Part shown: positions 1 to 7,287 of the stretch, piece after piece
How the letters are laid out: each line of letters opens with the position of its first letter
Position numbering within the stretch: the first letter of the stretch is position 1
NCBI GenBank assembly: GCA_001512985.1
Contig: LFRX01000026.1
Span: 1,158 to 17,023, forward strand
Length of the DNA stretch: 15,866 nt
Direction of reading: 5' to 3'
Origin: Acholeplasmatales bacterium DTU056
Lineage (GTDB): Bacteria; Bacillota_I; Bacilli_A; ML615J-28; CAG-698
Program-made: the position numbers and the translations under genes
Notes under the pieces: generated by a model
Told to the model about the DNA's origin: nothing
What the model saw: the letters and a program-made list of their open reading frames with translations, nothing else
The model's database searches: none

Positions 1-912
1 GCATGTGATAATCTTAAGAAGGAAGTCAAATTAACTCCCAAGGAGAAGTTTGAACTTTTACAAAGTATTGAAGAAGAAACAGCGCCACTTTCAACAAAGA
101 TGTCTTTTAATTTTGAATATCTTTCTAAAATTAATAATCAAGAATATTCTATTAAAATCAATTTAAAATTATTTTTGGAATTAGATGAATCTAATAGTTT
201 AATAATTCATTCTATTGGTAATTTTTCTTTTGCTGAGGATCAAGAGAAATTTAGTGGAAATATAATGCTTTATGTCAAAGATTTCAAAGCATATTTAAAT
301 TTAAAAATTAATGGTACTGGAAAATACGAATATCTTACACTTGAACAAAAAGAGGTCATGGATATTTCTAGATATTTAGAACAAATTAATATCAATAATA
401 GTGCAATTCTTCTTCAATTAATTAATTTGATTACAACGATAAAAAAAGAAATTCCTGAAGAATTACTAATAAACTATCAAGAAGCAAAATATGATGAATT
501 AGAAGAAAATACTAAAAAAATTTTAGATGCAATTTTAAATTTAGTTAAAGTTACTGAAAGTAAAAACGGTAAAACATTTAGTATTAAAATAAGCAAATCC
601 ACTTTAAAACCACTTATTAAAGTGATTTATGAAGTAAGAGGTATGACTTTTGATGAAGAAGAATATCAAGAAGAATTAGAAATGTTTGATGATAAATCTG
701 AGATTGAATTTAAACTGCAATTAAAAAATAACAAAATTGTTAGTTCTGAATTAAAAGTAAATGTACCATTAATGATTGATAATATTAATTACACGATAAA
801 ATCAACATTTAAATTTAATAGCGGTGTATCCCGTCCACAATCACCATCAGAAAATGAACTTTCAAATTATCAAGAAGTGGAAAAATTTACAATTATAAGT
901 ATTCTAGACTGA
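1..912 (+). CDS. Putative lipoprotein of unknown function (5' end outside window)
   Basis: The reading frame is open from base 1, so the first ATG (100) is internal and the gene begins before the window. The first visible residues are Ala-Cys-Asp-Asn, which looks like the end of a lipobox: the Cys would be the lipidated first residue of the mature protein, exported and anchored on the outer face of the membrane. The mature part is about 300 residues, mainly polar and charged (Lys/Glu/Asn rich) with alternating hydrophobic residues typical of beta-strands and a short acidic stretch around codons 216-233. No membrane segment or catalytic motif is visible. I do not recognise a family; AT-rich Bacillota and Mollicutes carry many such lineage-specific lipoproteins. 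The gene ends at TGA and is followed 25 bases later by a terminator, so it is not part of the downstream iron operon. Confidence 0.75.
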   Translation, partial: ACDNLKKEVKLTPKEKFELLQSIEEETAPLSTKMSFNFEYLSKINNQEYSIKINLKLFLELDESNSLIIHSIGNFSFAEDQEKFSGNIMLYVKDFKAYLNLKINGTGKYEYLTLEQKEVMDISRYLEQININNSAILLQLINLITTIKKEIPEELLINYQEAKYDELEENTKKILDAILNLVKVTESKNGKTFSIKISKSTLKPLIKVIYEVRGMTFDEEEYQEELEMFDDKSEIEFKLQLKNNKIVSSELKVNVPLMIDNINYTIKSTFKFNSGVSRPQSPSENELSNYQEVEKFTIISILD

Positions 913-937
913 CTATAAATAATACCGATTAGTTGTT

Positions 938-976
938 AAAACCTGACAAACCTTTTTGGTTTTGTCAGGTTTTTTT
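938..976 (+). terminator. Rho-independent terminator of the lipoprotein gene
   Basis: An AAAACCTGACAAACC arm (938-952) pairs with GGTTTTGTCAGGTTTT (958-973) around a TTTTT loop, with one bulged base, and is followed by a T run. Confidence 0.9.
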
Positions 977-995
977 GTTTTAATTATAATATCAT

Positions 996-1024
996 TTGAA
1001 TTAAAAGTATATTAATGATATAAT
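996..1024 (+). promoter_or_regulatory. Sigma-A promoter of the siderophore-uptake operon
   Basis: A TTGAAT -35 box (996-1001) and a consensus TATAAT -10 box (1019-1024) are separated by exactly 17 bases. Transcription should start near 1031, giving a leader of about 56 bases before the TTG start codon of the first permease gene. Confidence 0.8.
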
Positions 1025-1031
1025 TTAGTTG

Positions 1032-1047
1032 GTTAGCCATGGCTAAC
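1032..1047. promoter_or_regulatory. Perfect 16-bp palindrome at the transcription start, likely operator
   Basis: GTTAGCCATGGCTAAC is perfectly self-complementary and covers about +1 to +17 of the predicted transcript, a classic repressor position. The GGTTAGCC half (with the preceding G at 1031) recalls, without matching exactly, the GGTTAG..CTAACC core of DtxR/IdeR-family metalloregulator boxes. The operon imports ferric siderophores, so iron-dependent repression is the natural inference. The site does not match a classical Fur box. A leader hairpin with a T run (1048-1052) is a less likely reading, because the stem would be short and leaves almost no loop. Confidence 0.6.
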
Positions 1048-1086
1048 TTTTTCTTTATCAAAAACTGACCTGAAAGGAAGAAGAAC

Positions 1087-2061
1087 TTGATTAAAAGGAA
1101 TATATTTCGGAGAACAATTTTAATCTCTTTATTTATCATTTTATTCTCGGCATCGACTTTTATTGGTATATTAGATATTAAACTAATAGACTTACTTAAA
1201 TTAGATCGTGAAGCATGGCATAATTTTTTATACTTTCGAATTCCCCGTAGTGTTTCCATTGTTTTAGCATCAGCTGGTCTAGCTGTTGCGGGAATTATAA
1301 TGCAAGCGATTAGTCAAAATAAATTTATATCTCCTACCACATCAGGGACAATTAGTGCTACTCAACTGGGAATGTTGGTTGCTTTACTGTTGTTCCCAAT
1401 GGGAAGTTCATTTGTAAAATTTGGATTTGCTTTTATAAGTGCATTAATTTTTAGCATATTTTTGATGGTTATTTTAAATAAAATTAAAATAAAAAACATT
1501 ATATATTTACCGTTAATCGGCATGATGTATGGAAGTATTATCTCGAGTATTACAAGTGTTCTAGCGGGAATGTTTGGTAAACTTCAAACGGTTCAGTCTT
1601 GGAATGTTGGAAGTTTTACGTTGCTTGTTAAGGGGCGTTACGAATTATTATATATAATTTTTATTCCCGTACTTTTAGCTTATATTTACGCTACCAAATT
1701 TAGTATTGTTGGAATGGGAGAGGATTTTTCTAAAAATTTAGGCATCAATTATAAAAGTGTTATTTTATTGGGGTTAGTATTAGTTTCCATAATATCTTCG
1801 CTTACATACATTATTGTGGGACCATTACCTTTTTTGGGGTTAATTATACCGAATATTATTACATTAATATATGGCGATAACTTAAAGAAGAGTATGATTG
1901 ATATTATCTTTTTAAGTGCAATTTACATTTTGATTTGTGACATTTTAGCAAGAACCATTCGATATCCATATGAAATACCGATTAGTTTTGTGGCAGGGGT
2001 TTTTGGGTCATTAATATTCATAATTATATTATTCGGGAGGGTAAAATATGGCTCAAAATAA
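1087..2061 (+). CDS. Ferric-siderophore ABC transporter permease 1 (FecCD family, YclN/FatD-like)
   Basis: This is one of two integral-membrane halves of an importer that takes up iron-loaded siderophore from a surface receptor. The 324-residue protein is almost entirely hydrophobic helices (about nine), as expected for the FecCD/BtuC fold. Family landmarks visible are an RIPRS motif near residue 54, a cytoplasmic coupling stretch around GEDFSKNLGI that contacts the ATPase, and VGPLPFLGLIIPN near the end. The start is TTG: a GGAAG Shine-Dalgarno (1076-1080) lies six bases upstream, and the next Met would cut away the first two helices. The stop overlaps the start of the second permease by 14 bases, indicating translational coupling. 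Operon order matches yclNOPQ and fatDC-type catecholate siderophore systems; the exact ligand cannot be told from sequence. Confidence 0.9.
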   Translation: MIKRNIFRRTILISLFIILFSASTFIGILDIKLIDLLKLDREAWHNFLYFRIPRSVSIVLASAGLAVAGIIMQAISQNKFISPTTSGTISATQLGMLVALLLFPMGSSFVKFGFAFISALIFSIFLMVILNKIKIKNIIYLPLIGMMYGSIISSITSVLAGMFGKLQTVQSWNVGSFTLLVKGRYELLYIIFIPVLLAYIYATKFSIVGMGEDFSKNLGINYKSVILLGLVLVSIISSLTYIIVGPLPFLGLIIPNIITLIYGDNLKKSMIDIIFLSAIYILICDILARTIRYPYEIPISFVAGVFGSLIFIIILFGRVKYGSK

Positions 2062-3007
2062 AAAACTCCAAACTGGAATAATTTCTTTAGCAATCATTGT
2101 GATTATTTGTTATATGTTGATTAAACTAATTGGTGTTCGGTCTTTATTTGCCTTAAAAATGATTGTAAAAGTACGCTTTCCAAAATTATTGGCACTAACT
2201 GTATCGGGTGTTTTAGTAACTAGCGCAAGTTTAGTTTTTCAATCAATAGTGAATAATAGAATATTAACTCCAAGTATGCTTGGATTTGATGCGATATATA
2301 TTGCAATTCAAACAATAATTATTTTCTTATTAGGATCAGTAAATTTTTTGTTAAATCCGATTTATAACTTTATTTTAAGTACAGGTTTAATGATAATTGT
2401 AACTTTAATAATGTATCGGCTTGTGTTACAAAAATCGAAAAATAATGTCGTAATTTTACTACTAATTGGATTAATACTAACGACATTTTTAAACAATATG
2501 GTCACATTTTTGCAAAGTATTATGTCCCCAGATGAATACTTAAACCTTTCGGCAGGTATTTCAATTAGCCTAACGAATATGAATTTAGACTTAGTATTAA
2601 TTGCTTTACCAATAATGATTACGTGTATCGTGTTGTTTTATTGCGATGCCAAAAGGTTAGAAATTATATCTCTTGGAGAAGACAATGCGATTAACTTGGG
2701 GCTATCATACAATAAAGAAGTAATCAAACATTTAATATATATTGCAATAAGTATGGCGATAGCTACGGCGTTAGTGGGACCATTGTCTTTTCTAGGATTA
2801 ATCGTTGTGAATTTAACTCGCGAAATTTTTAAAACCAATAATTATAAAATTTTAATTATATTTTCAGGATTACTTGCGATAATTTTCCTATTATTAGGTA
2901 TAACCATTTTAGAGATTGTTGGCCATATTACTACTTTACCAGTTATTATAAATTTAATCGGGGGAATTTATTTATTTTATATCGTTATAAAGGAGAATAA
3001 AATATGA
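2048..3007 (+). CDS. Ferric-siderophore ABC transporter permease 2 (FecCD family, YclO/FatC-like)
   Basis: This is the second permease half, 319 residues, again a multi-helix FecCD protein. Landmarks include KVRFPKLLALTVSG near residue 41 (equivalent to the RIPR motif of its partner), the coupling loop around SLGEDNAINLGLSY, and VGPLSFLGLIVVNLTR. It should pair with the upstream permease to form a heterodimeric channel. The start ATG has a GGGAGG Shine-Dalgarno (2036-2041) inside the end of the previous gene. Its TGA stop shares bases with the ATG of the ATPase gene (ATGA overlap), so the three genes are translated as one coupled unit. It is similar in build to permease 1 but clearly diverged in sequence, as is usual for fatDC/yclNO pairs. 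Confidence 0.9.
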   Translation: MAQNKKLQTGIISLAIIVIICYMLIKLIGVRSLFALKMIVKVRFPKLLALTVSGVLVTSASLVFQSIVNNRILTPSMLGFDAIYIAIQTIIIFLLGSVNFLLNPIYNFILSTGLMIIVTLIMYRLVLQKSKNNVVILLLIGLILTTFLNNMVTFLQSIMSPDEYLNLSAGISISLTNMNLDLVLIALPIMITCIVLFYCDAKRLEIISLGEDNAINLGLSYNKEVIKHLIYIAISMAIATALVGPLSFLGLIVVNLTREIFKTNNYKILIIFSGLLAIIFLLLGITILEIVGHITTLPVIINLIGGIYLFYIVIKENKI

Positions 3008-3765
3008 TTATAGCTCGCAATATATATAAGTCATATGATAGTTCTACAGTTTTAAAAGGAATAAATGTGCAAATTCAGAAAAATAAAATTACAGCTATAA
3101 TCGGAAAAAACGGAGTTGGAAAATCAACTTTGCTTGGAATAATGGCTCGATTATTACCAATGGATGATGGTGAAGTCTTACTTGACGGAGTAAATATTAA
3201 AAACATTAAATCAATTGATGTGGCTAAAAGAATTGGAATTTTAAAGCAAACGAATAATATCCAAGCCAAAATAACTGTGTATGAGTTAATCTCGTATGGA
3301 CGATATCCCTATTCTAAAGGTAGACTTACTTTGCTTGATAAGCAAAAAATAGAAAAAGCTATTTTGTATCTTGACTTAGAAGAAGTAAAGGACAAATATC
3401 TTGATGAACTATCAGGAGGACAACGTCAACGCGCATATATTGCGATGATTTTAGCTCAAGATCCAGAATATATTTTTCTTGATGAACCATTAAATAATCT
3501 TGATATGAAATATGCTTCTCAGTTAATGGGGATTTTAAGAAGAATAGTTAATGAACTTGGGAAAACGGTAGTTATTGTTGTTCATGATATTAATATTGCT
3601 AGTTCGTATGCGGATTATGTGATAGCGATGAAAGATGGTCAAATATATAAAGAAGGTAGTAATTTAGAAGTTATTACTAAAGAAGTATTAGATTATATCT
3701 ATGATTATGATTTTAAAATTAAATGTATCGATGGACAAAATGTATGTTTATATTATAGAGAATAA
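3004..3765 (+). CDS. Ferric-siderophore ABC transporter ATP-binding protein (YclP-like)
   Basis: This is the cytoplasmic ATPase that powers the importer, 253 residues, the usual length. All motifs are intact: Walker A GKNGVGKST (34-42), Q-loop around LKQTN, signature LSGGQRQR starting at residue 136, Walker B FLDEP with Asp160 and Glu161, and the switch His194 in VVHDIN. It is expected to work as a homodimer under the two permeases. Translation begins at ATG 3004, overlapping the previous stop by four bases, with an AAGGAG site just upstream. The end of the gene is separated from the receptor gene by only 18 bases, without a terminator. Confidence 0.95.
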   Translation: MIIARNIYKSYDSSTVLKGINVQIQKNKITAIIGKNGVGKSTLLGIMARLLPMDDGEVLLDGVNIKNIKSIDVAKRIGILKQTNNIQAKITVYELISYGRYPYSKGRLTLLDKQKIEKAILYLDLEEVKDKYLDELSGGQRQRAYIAMILAQDPEYIFLDEPLNNLDMKYASQLMGILRRIVNELGKTVVIVVHDINIASSYADYVIAMKDGQIYKEGSNLEVITKEVLDYIYDYDFKIKCIDGQNVCLYYRE

Positions 3766-3783
3766 AAAGAAAAGGAGAAAAAT

Positions 3784-4791
3784 ATGAAAAGATTAATATA
3801 TTTATTTCTAATTATTCTAGCAGTATTTATTCTTTCGGCTTGTGAAGATGAAAAATTCACTGGTGAGACAATCGATATTACCTTTAATACGCAAATTTAT
3901 GATGGTAAAGATGAAAAAGGTGAAAACAAATATAAAAATACCGTTGTTACTGAAAAAGTTTTAAAAAATCCAACAAGAATTGCGGTATATGATTTATCGG
4001 TTTTAGACACACTAGACTATATTGGACTTGATAAATTGGGGATTACTGATTTAGCATTACCAAAAAACAATTTAACTGGTAAACTAACAAAATATAATAA
4101 CCGAAAATATACAAATGTTGGAACACTGTTTGATTTAGATGAAGAAGAATTAATTAAATTTAATCCGCAAGTTGTATTTATTGGCGGACGTTCACTTCGA
4201 AATTATAGTAGAATAAAAGAAATATTACCTCACTCAAGTGTAGTTGGTTTCGACCTTCCGCAAGACCAATTCTTTAAAACAGTATGTGAAAATTTAGATA
4301 AATTAGGTAAAATATTTGATAAACATCAAGAGGAATTTACTAATTTAAAACAACAAATTATCACTACTTTAGTTAATATTAAAAGTAAAGTTCAAAATGA
4401 TAAAAAAGTCTTATTTGTAAGTGTTTCAAGTCGAACTTTTTCTGTATATGCTAATCAAGGAAGATTTAGTGTGGTATTTGACGAAGAATATGGTTTTGGC
4501 TTTCCGGGAGTTTTAGATAGTGAAGATTTAATAAATAAAGTTCATGGTGAAATTGTAAATATAGAATTTATAAAAGAAATGAATCCAGATATTTTATTTG
4601 TCTTAGATAGCGATTCTGCAAGAGGAAATACCAGTACATTACAAGAAACATTAGCTACTTTAGATAAAGAAATTACAGCTGTAAAAGATAACAAAATTTT
4701 ATTAATTGATCCATTTGCATGGTATATTATGCCGGGCGGAATGGACAGTGTTTTAACAATGTTTAATGATATTTTGCAATTATTTGAATAA
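3784..4791 (+). CDS. Ferric-siderophore substrate-binding lipoprotein (YclQ/FatB/CeuE-like)
   Basis: This is the surface receptor of the importer, 335 residues. The N-terminus is a lipoprotein signal: Lys-Arg, a hydrophobic core, and the lipobox LSAC with Cys20 as the lipidated residue. The mature protein has the two-lobed periplasmic-binding-protein pattern of the iron-siderophore class: NPTRIAVYDLSVLDTLDYIG in lobe 1, KFNPQVVFIGG, then a long helix (about 170-205) and lobe 2 with KKVLFVSVSS and NPDILFVLDSDS. The N-lobe opening motif is very like YclQ/FatB proteins, which bind catecholate or petrobactin-type siderophores. The Shine-Dalgarno is AAGGAG (3772-3777). No siderophore biosynthesis gene is present here, so the cell may use siderophores made by others. 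Confidence 0.9.
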   Translation: MKRLIYLFLIILAVFILSACEDEKFTGETIDITFNTQIYDGKDEKGENKYKNTVVTEKVLKNPTRIAVYDLSVLDTLDYIGLDKLGITDLALPKNNLTGKLTKYNNRKYTNVGTLFDLDEEELIKFNPQVVFIGGRSLRNYSRIKEILPHSSVVGFDLPQDQFFKTVCENLDKLGKIFDKHQEEFTNLKQQIITTLVNIKSKVQNDKKVLFVSVSSRTFSVYANQGRFSVVFDEEYGFGFPGVLDSEDLINKVHGEIVNIEFIKEMNPDILFVLDSDSARGNTSTLQETLATLDKEITAVKDNKILLIDPFAWYIMPGGMDSVLTMFNDILQLFE

Positions 4792-4798
4792 AAATATG

Positions 4799-4832
4799 AC
4801 TCTCTAATTAATTTAAATTAGAGAGTTTTTTA
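4799..4832 (+). terminator. Terminator of the siderophore operon
   Basis: ACTCTCTAATT (4799-4809) pairs with AATTAGAGAGT (4816-4826), followed by a T run. Confidence 0.9.
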
Positions 4833-4906
4833 ATTTATAAAGGCTTTATTGTAAACATAAAACTTACATATTATTTACAAAAATATGATAGATGCACCTT
4901 TCTTGT

Positions 4907-4918
4907 TTATGCTATAAT
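4907..4918 (+). promoter_or_regulatory. Extended -10 promoter of the GGT-family gene
   Basis: TTATGCTATAAT contains a TGn extended -10 followed by consensus TATAAT (4913-4918). The -35 region 17 bases upstream is poor, as is common for extended -10 promoters. The identical 12-mer serves as the -10 region of cutC at 7244-7255. Transcription should start near 4925. Confidence 0.7.
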
Positions 4919-4927
4919 GTAAATGTG

Positions 4928-4941
4928 TTAAAACGTTTACA
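4928..4941. promoter_or_regulatory. cre-like box (possible CcpA site) at the GGT transcription start
   Basis: TTAAAACGTTTACA matches the 14-base cre consensus TGWAANCGNTNWCA at all positions but the second. It lies at about +4 to +17, where CcpA binding would block initiation. Carbon-catabolite repression of the enzyme gene is inferred, not shown. Confidence 0.45.
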
Positions 4942-4991
4942 CGTTACGGAACTATTAGTGATATTTATTTAATTATAATCAAGGAGGCAAT

Positions 4992-6851
4992 ATGTATAAG
5001 TCAACTAAGAAAATTTGGTTATTTGTTTTAATGTTTATTTTAACTTTTACATTTGTTGGATGCAAAGAAAAAGATCCTAAAAATTGCGATTCAAAAGACG
5101 AATTCAGATTAGGATATGATTATACTGATTTATCGGTTCGTGATTTCGTTTCTGAAGTTGGTATTGTTACTGCTGCGAATCCCTATGCGGCAAAAGTCGG
5201 AATTGATGTTTTATTAAACGGCGGAAATGCATTTGATGCGGCTGTGGCAGTATCATTTGCGTTGGGTGTTGTTGAACCGAACGCTTCTGGATTAGGCGGA
5301 GGAGGAATTTTGGTCGGATTTAAAGCCGATACTGGTGAGTATGTTTCTTATAACTTCCGTGAATTTGTTCCAAAAGCTGGTGTTCCAAGTGCCTTTCCTA
5401 ATTTAGATTCCGATGTTGATGATGGGCCAAAATCAAGTGGAGTACCTACTCAAGTTGCTGGTTTATTAGCAATCTTAGCTGAACAAGGTACAATGAGTCG
5501 CCAAGAAATTCTAAATCCAGTTATTAAATTAGCCAAAGAAGGGGTTAAAATTACTCCAGAACTAGCGCAAGCTATTCAAGATAATTTCCCTAAGATTATG
5601 CGTTCACGTACAGAAACTCAAAAAGTCTTTAGTGATGGAATCTTCCCTCTTCGCGAAGGTGATTTATTAAAACAAGAAGATTTAGCGTGGGTTCTTGAAC
5701 AAATTCGTGATTATGGTCTAGAAGGATTCTATAAAGGTGAAGTTGCAAATAGAATTGTAGAATTGATGGAAGAAAAAGGCGGCTTAATCACTCATGAAGA
5801 TTTAGAATATGCTATGGAAAATTATCCAATTAAAATTGAACCACTACATGGTACTTATCGTGGATATGATATTATTACTGTTAACTCTCCATCATCTGGG
5901 GGGCAAATTTTACTAGAAACATTGAATATGCTAGAAGTTTATGGTGATGTTAGTAGTTTAGAACACAATAGCGCGGAATATTTACATCTAATTGCTACTT
6001 TACAACAACTTGCATATGGCGATAAACGTAAGTATTTTGCTGATACGAAGTTTGTAGAAGTGCCAATTAATGGATTGATTTCTAAATTATATGCAGCGGA
6101 ACGTTTCCAAAAATATAATCCAGATAGAGCATATTTGGGACGCAATCAAGGTGATAATGACTATGGAAATCCATGGCCATATGATGTTAAAGCCAATCTA
6201 ACAACAAACTTTGTTCAAACTGAAAAAGAAGAACATTACAGTACTACATCATTCTCGGTAGCTGACAAAGATGGTAACATTGTATCAGTTACTCAAACTA
6301 TTAACTATTTCTTCGGTAATGGTTTAGTACCACGTGGCTGCGGTTTCTTTATGAACAATGAATTAAGTAGTTTCTCATTTACTCCATCAAGTGTTCACTA
6401 CATTCAACCTTTAAAACAACCGGTTAGCCACATTATGCCTACAATTATAATGAAAGATGGAGAACCATTTGCAACAATTGGATCACCTGGAGGATTAAGA
6501 ATTCCAGCGGCAGTTATCCAAGTAGTAGTTAATATTATCGACTTCAATATGGATATCCAAACAGCGATTTCAAAACCACGTATTTATTGCTATGCTGTTG
6601 GTAGTGATGAAACATATAAAAATAAAAAAGATATATATGTAGAAAGAGGAATTCCTGAATCAGTACGTCAAGGACTAGTTCAAAAAGGTTATAATGTAAT
6701 AGTAGTTGGAACTAGTGACATTGACTTATTCTTTGGTGGAGCCCAAGGAATTAGATTTAATGCTGAAACTGGAGAAATTCATGGTGGTGCAGATCCGCGT
6801 CGTGATGGAAAAGCTCTAGGTATTTTAAAAAATACTAATCCAACATGTTAA
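4992..6851 (+). CDS. Lipid-anchored gamma-glutamyltransferase-family Ntn-hydrolase
   Basis: The family cleaves gamma-glutamyl amide bonds (glutathione, glutamine, poly-gamma-glutamate) after self-cleavage into two subunits. The 619-residue protein starts with a lipoprotein signal ending in FVGC (Cys24), so it should sit on the outer membrane face. The predicted nucleophile and new N-terminus of the small subunit is Thr418, in STTSFSV followed by the typical DKDGN loop; Asn438 lies exactly 20 residues later, as Asn411 follows Thr391 in E. coli GGT. The FRE arginine (Arg123) and the GSPGG oxyanion loop (497-501) are intact. Two substrate-pocket residues differ: E. coli Asp433 corresponds to Ser460 and Ser463 to His480. 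The segment between these is about 11 residues shorter than in E. coli, so the lid loop is absent. Autoprocessing and hydrolysis look possible; the true acyl substrate is uncertain. AAGGAGG (4981-4987) precedes the ATG. Confidence 0.9.
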   Translation: MYKSTKKIWLFVLMFILTFTFVGCKEKDPKNCDSKDEFRLGYDYTDLSVRDFVSEVGIVTAANPYAAKVGIDVLLNGGNAFDAAVAVSFALGVVEPNASGLGGGGILVGFKADTGEYVSYNFREFVPKAGVPSAFPNLDSDVDDGPKSSGVPTQVAGLLAILAEQGTMSRQEILNPVIKLAKEGVKITPELAQAIQDNFPKIMRSRTETQKVFSDGIFPLREGDLLKQEDLAWVLEQIRDYGLEGFYKGEVANRIVELMEEKGGLITHEDLEYAMENYPIKIEPLHGTYRGYDIITVNSPSSGGQILLETLNMLEVYGDVSSLEHNSAEYLHLIATLQQLAYGDKRKYFADTKFVEVPINGLISKLYAAERFQKYNPDRAYLGRNQGDNDYGNPWPYDVKANLTTNFVQTEKEEHYSTTSFSVADKDGNIVSVTQTINYFFGNGLVPRGCGFFMNNELSSFSFTPSSVHYIQPLKQPVSHIMPTIIMKDGEPFATIGSPGGLRIPAAVIQVVVNIIDFNMDIQTAISKPRIYCYAVGSDETYKNKKDIYVERGIPESVRQGLVQKGYNVIVVGTSDIDLFFGGAQGIRFNAETGEIHGGADPRRDGKALGILKNTNPTC

Positions 6852-6862
6852 CAAAAATCTAT

Positions 6863-6908
6863 TACATTTAACTAAATATATTCCCCCTGAAACACTTTAG
6901 TAAATGTA
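6863..6908 (+). repeat. Imperfect inverted repeat downstream of the GGT-family gene
   Basis: TACATTTAACTAAA (6863-6876) pairs with TTTAGTAAATGTA (6896-6908), with one bulged A and a 19-base loop. There is no T run after it, so it is not a terminator by itself. Its role is unknown. Confidence 0.5.
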
Positions 6909-6925
6909 GTTGGTTTAAAATCAAG

Positions 6926-6961
6926 AAGGCTTGATTTGTAGTTGCAAAATCAAGCCTTTTT
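6926..6961 (+). terminator. Terminator of the GGT-family gene, with an alternative hairpin
   Basis: AAGGCTTGATTT (6926-6937) pairs perfectly with AAATCAAGCCTT (6947-6958), followed by T's. The left arm can instead pair with a second upstream copy of the same sequence: AAATCAAG (6918-6925) with CTTGATTT (6930-6937), loop AAGG. The two hairpins exclude each other. Confidence 0.85.
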
Positions 6962-6983
6962 GTTATAGAGTTTTTATTATTAA

Positions 6984-7175
6984 AAAGATGTTGTTCAGAT
7001 CATTGTTACTGCGGAAGATGGTACAATCGGATTATACTCAATTTTTGTTGCGCAGCCGTCACCAACAACAAGTTTTAGTTTAGATAATAATTTATTATAT
7101 ATTGTCATTGGCTTGTTGGTATTACTAAATATAATTAATTTAGGATTATTAATAAGTTTAAATCGTCGTTATTAA
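6984..7175 (+). pseudogene. Remnant of a membrane-anchored surface protein (C-terminal end only)
   Basis: An open frame of 63 codons ends at TAA 7173-7175, with no start codon, no Shine-Dalgarno and an in-frame stop at 6981-6983. It nevertheless reads as a real protein end. VTAEDGTIGLYSIFV resembles the last strands of the Cadherin-like beta-sandwich domain found in repeats in Gram-positive surface proteins (usual form VTAEDGTTKTYTI.V). After a short Pro/Ser/Thr linker comes a transmembrane helix of about 22 residues and a short tail with Asn-Arg-Arg at the end, giving a C-terminal membrane anchor with the N-side outside. It keeps its own terminator. The rest of the gene is missing: the sequence immediately upstream is the GGT terminator. 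A deletion of most of a large surface-protein gene explains this best. Confidence 0.65.
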
Positions 7176-7179
7176 AAAT

Positions 7180-7216
7180 AAAGCGGAGGTAAAAATACTT
7201 TTCCTCCGCTTTTGTT
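7180..7216 (+). terminator. Terminator after the surface-protein remnant
   Basis: AAAGCGGAGG (7180-7189) pairs perfectly with CCTCCGCTTT (7203-7212), followed by TGTTTT. It is the most GC-rich terminator stem in the window. Confidence 0.9.
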
Positions 7217-7227
7217 TTAAAAAATAT

Positions 7228-7255
7228 TTGGAAAATTTTGAGATTATGCTATAAT
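7228..7255 (+). promoter_or_regulatory. Promoter of cutC
   Basis: TTGGAA (7228-7233), 16 bases, then TATAAT (7250-7255) with a TGC extended -10. Transcription should start near 7262, about 26 bases before the ATG. Confidence 0.75.
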
Positions 7256-7287
7256 TAAATGAAAAACTTTTTAAAAGGGGTGAGTAA

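Noticed and set aside
1010..1030. Fur box near the siderophore promoter (ATTAATGATATAAT).
   Set aside because: It has only a partial resemblance that is expected in AT-rich promoter DNA and no palindromic symmetry; the palindrome at 1032-1047 is a far better operator candidate.
6988..7086. Short frame starting at ATG 6988, offset from the surface-protein remnant.
   Set aside because: It has no Shine-Dalgarno, and its translation is unlike a protein, whereas the overlapping frame shows a domain end and a membrane helix.
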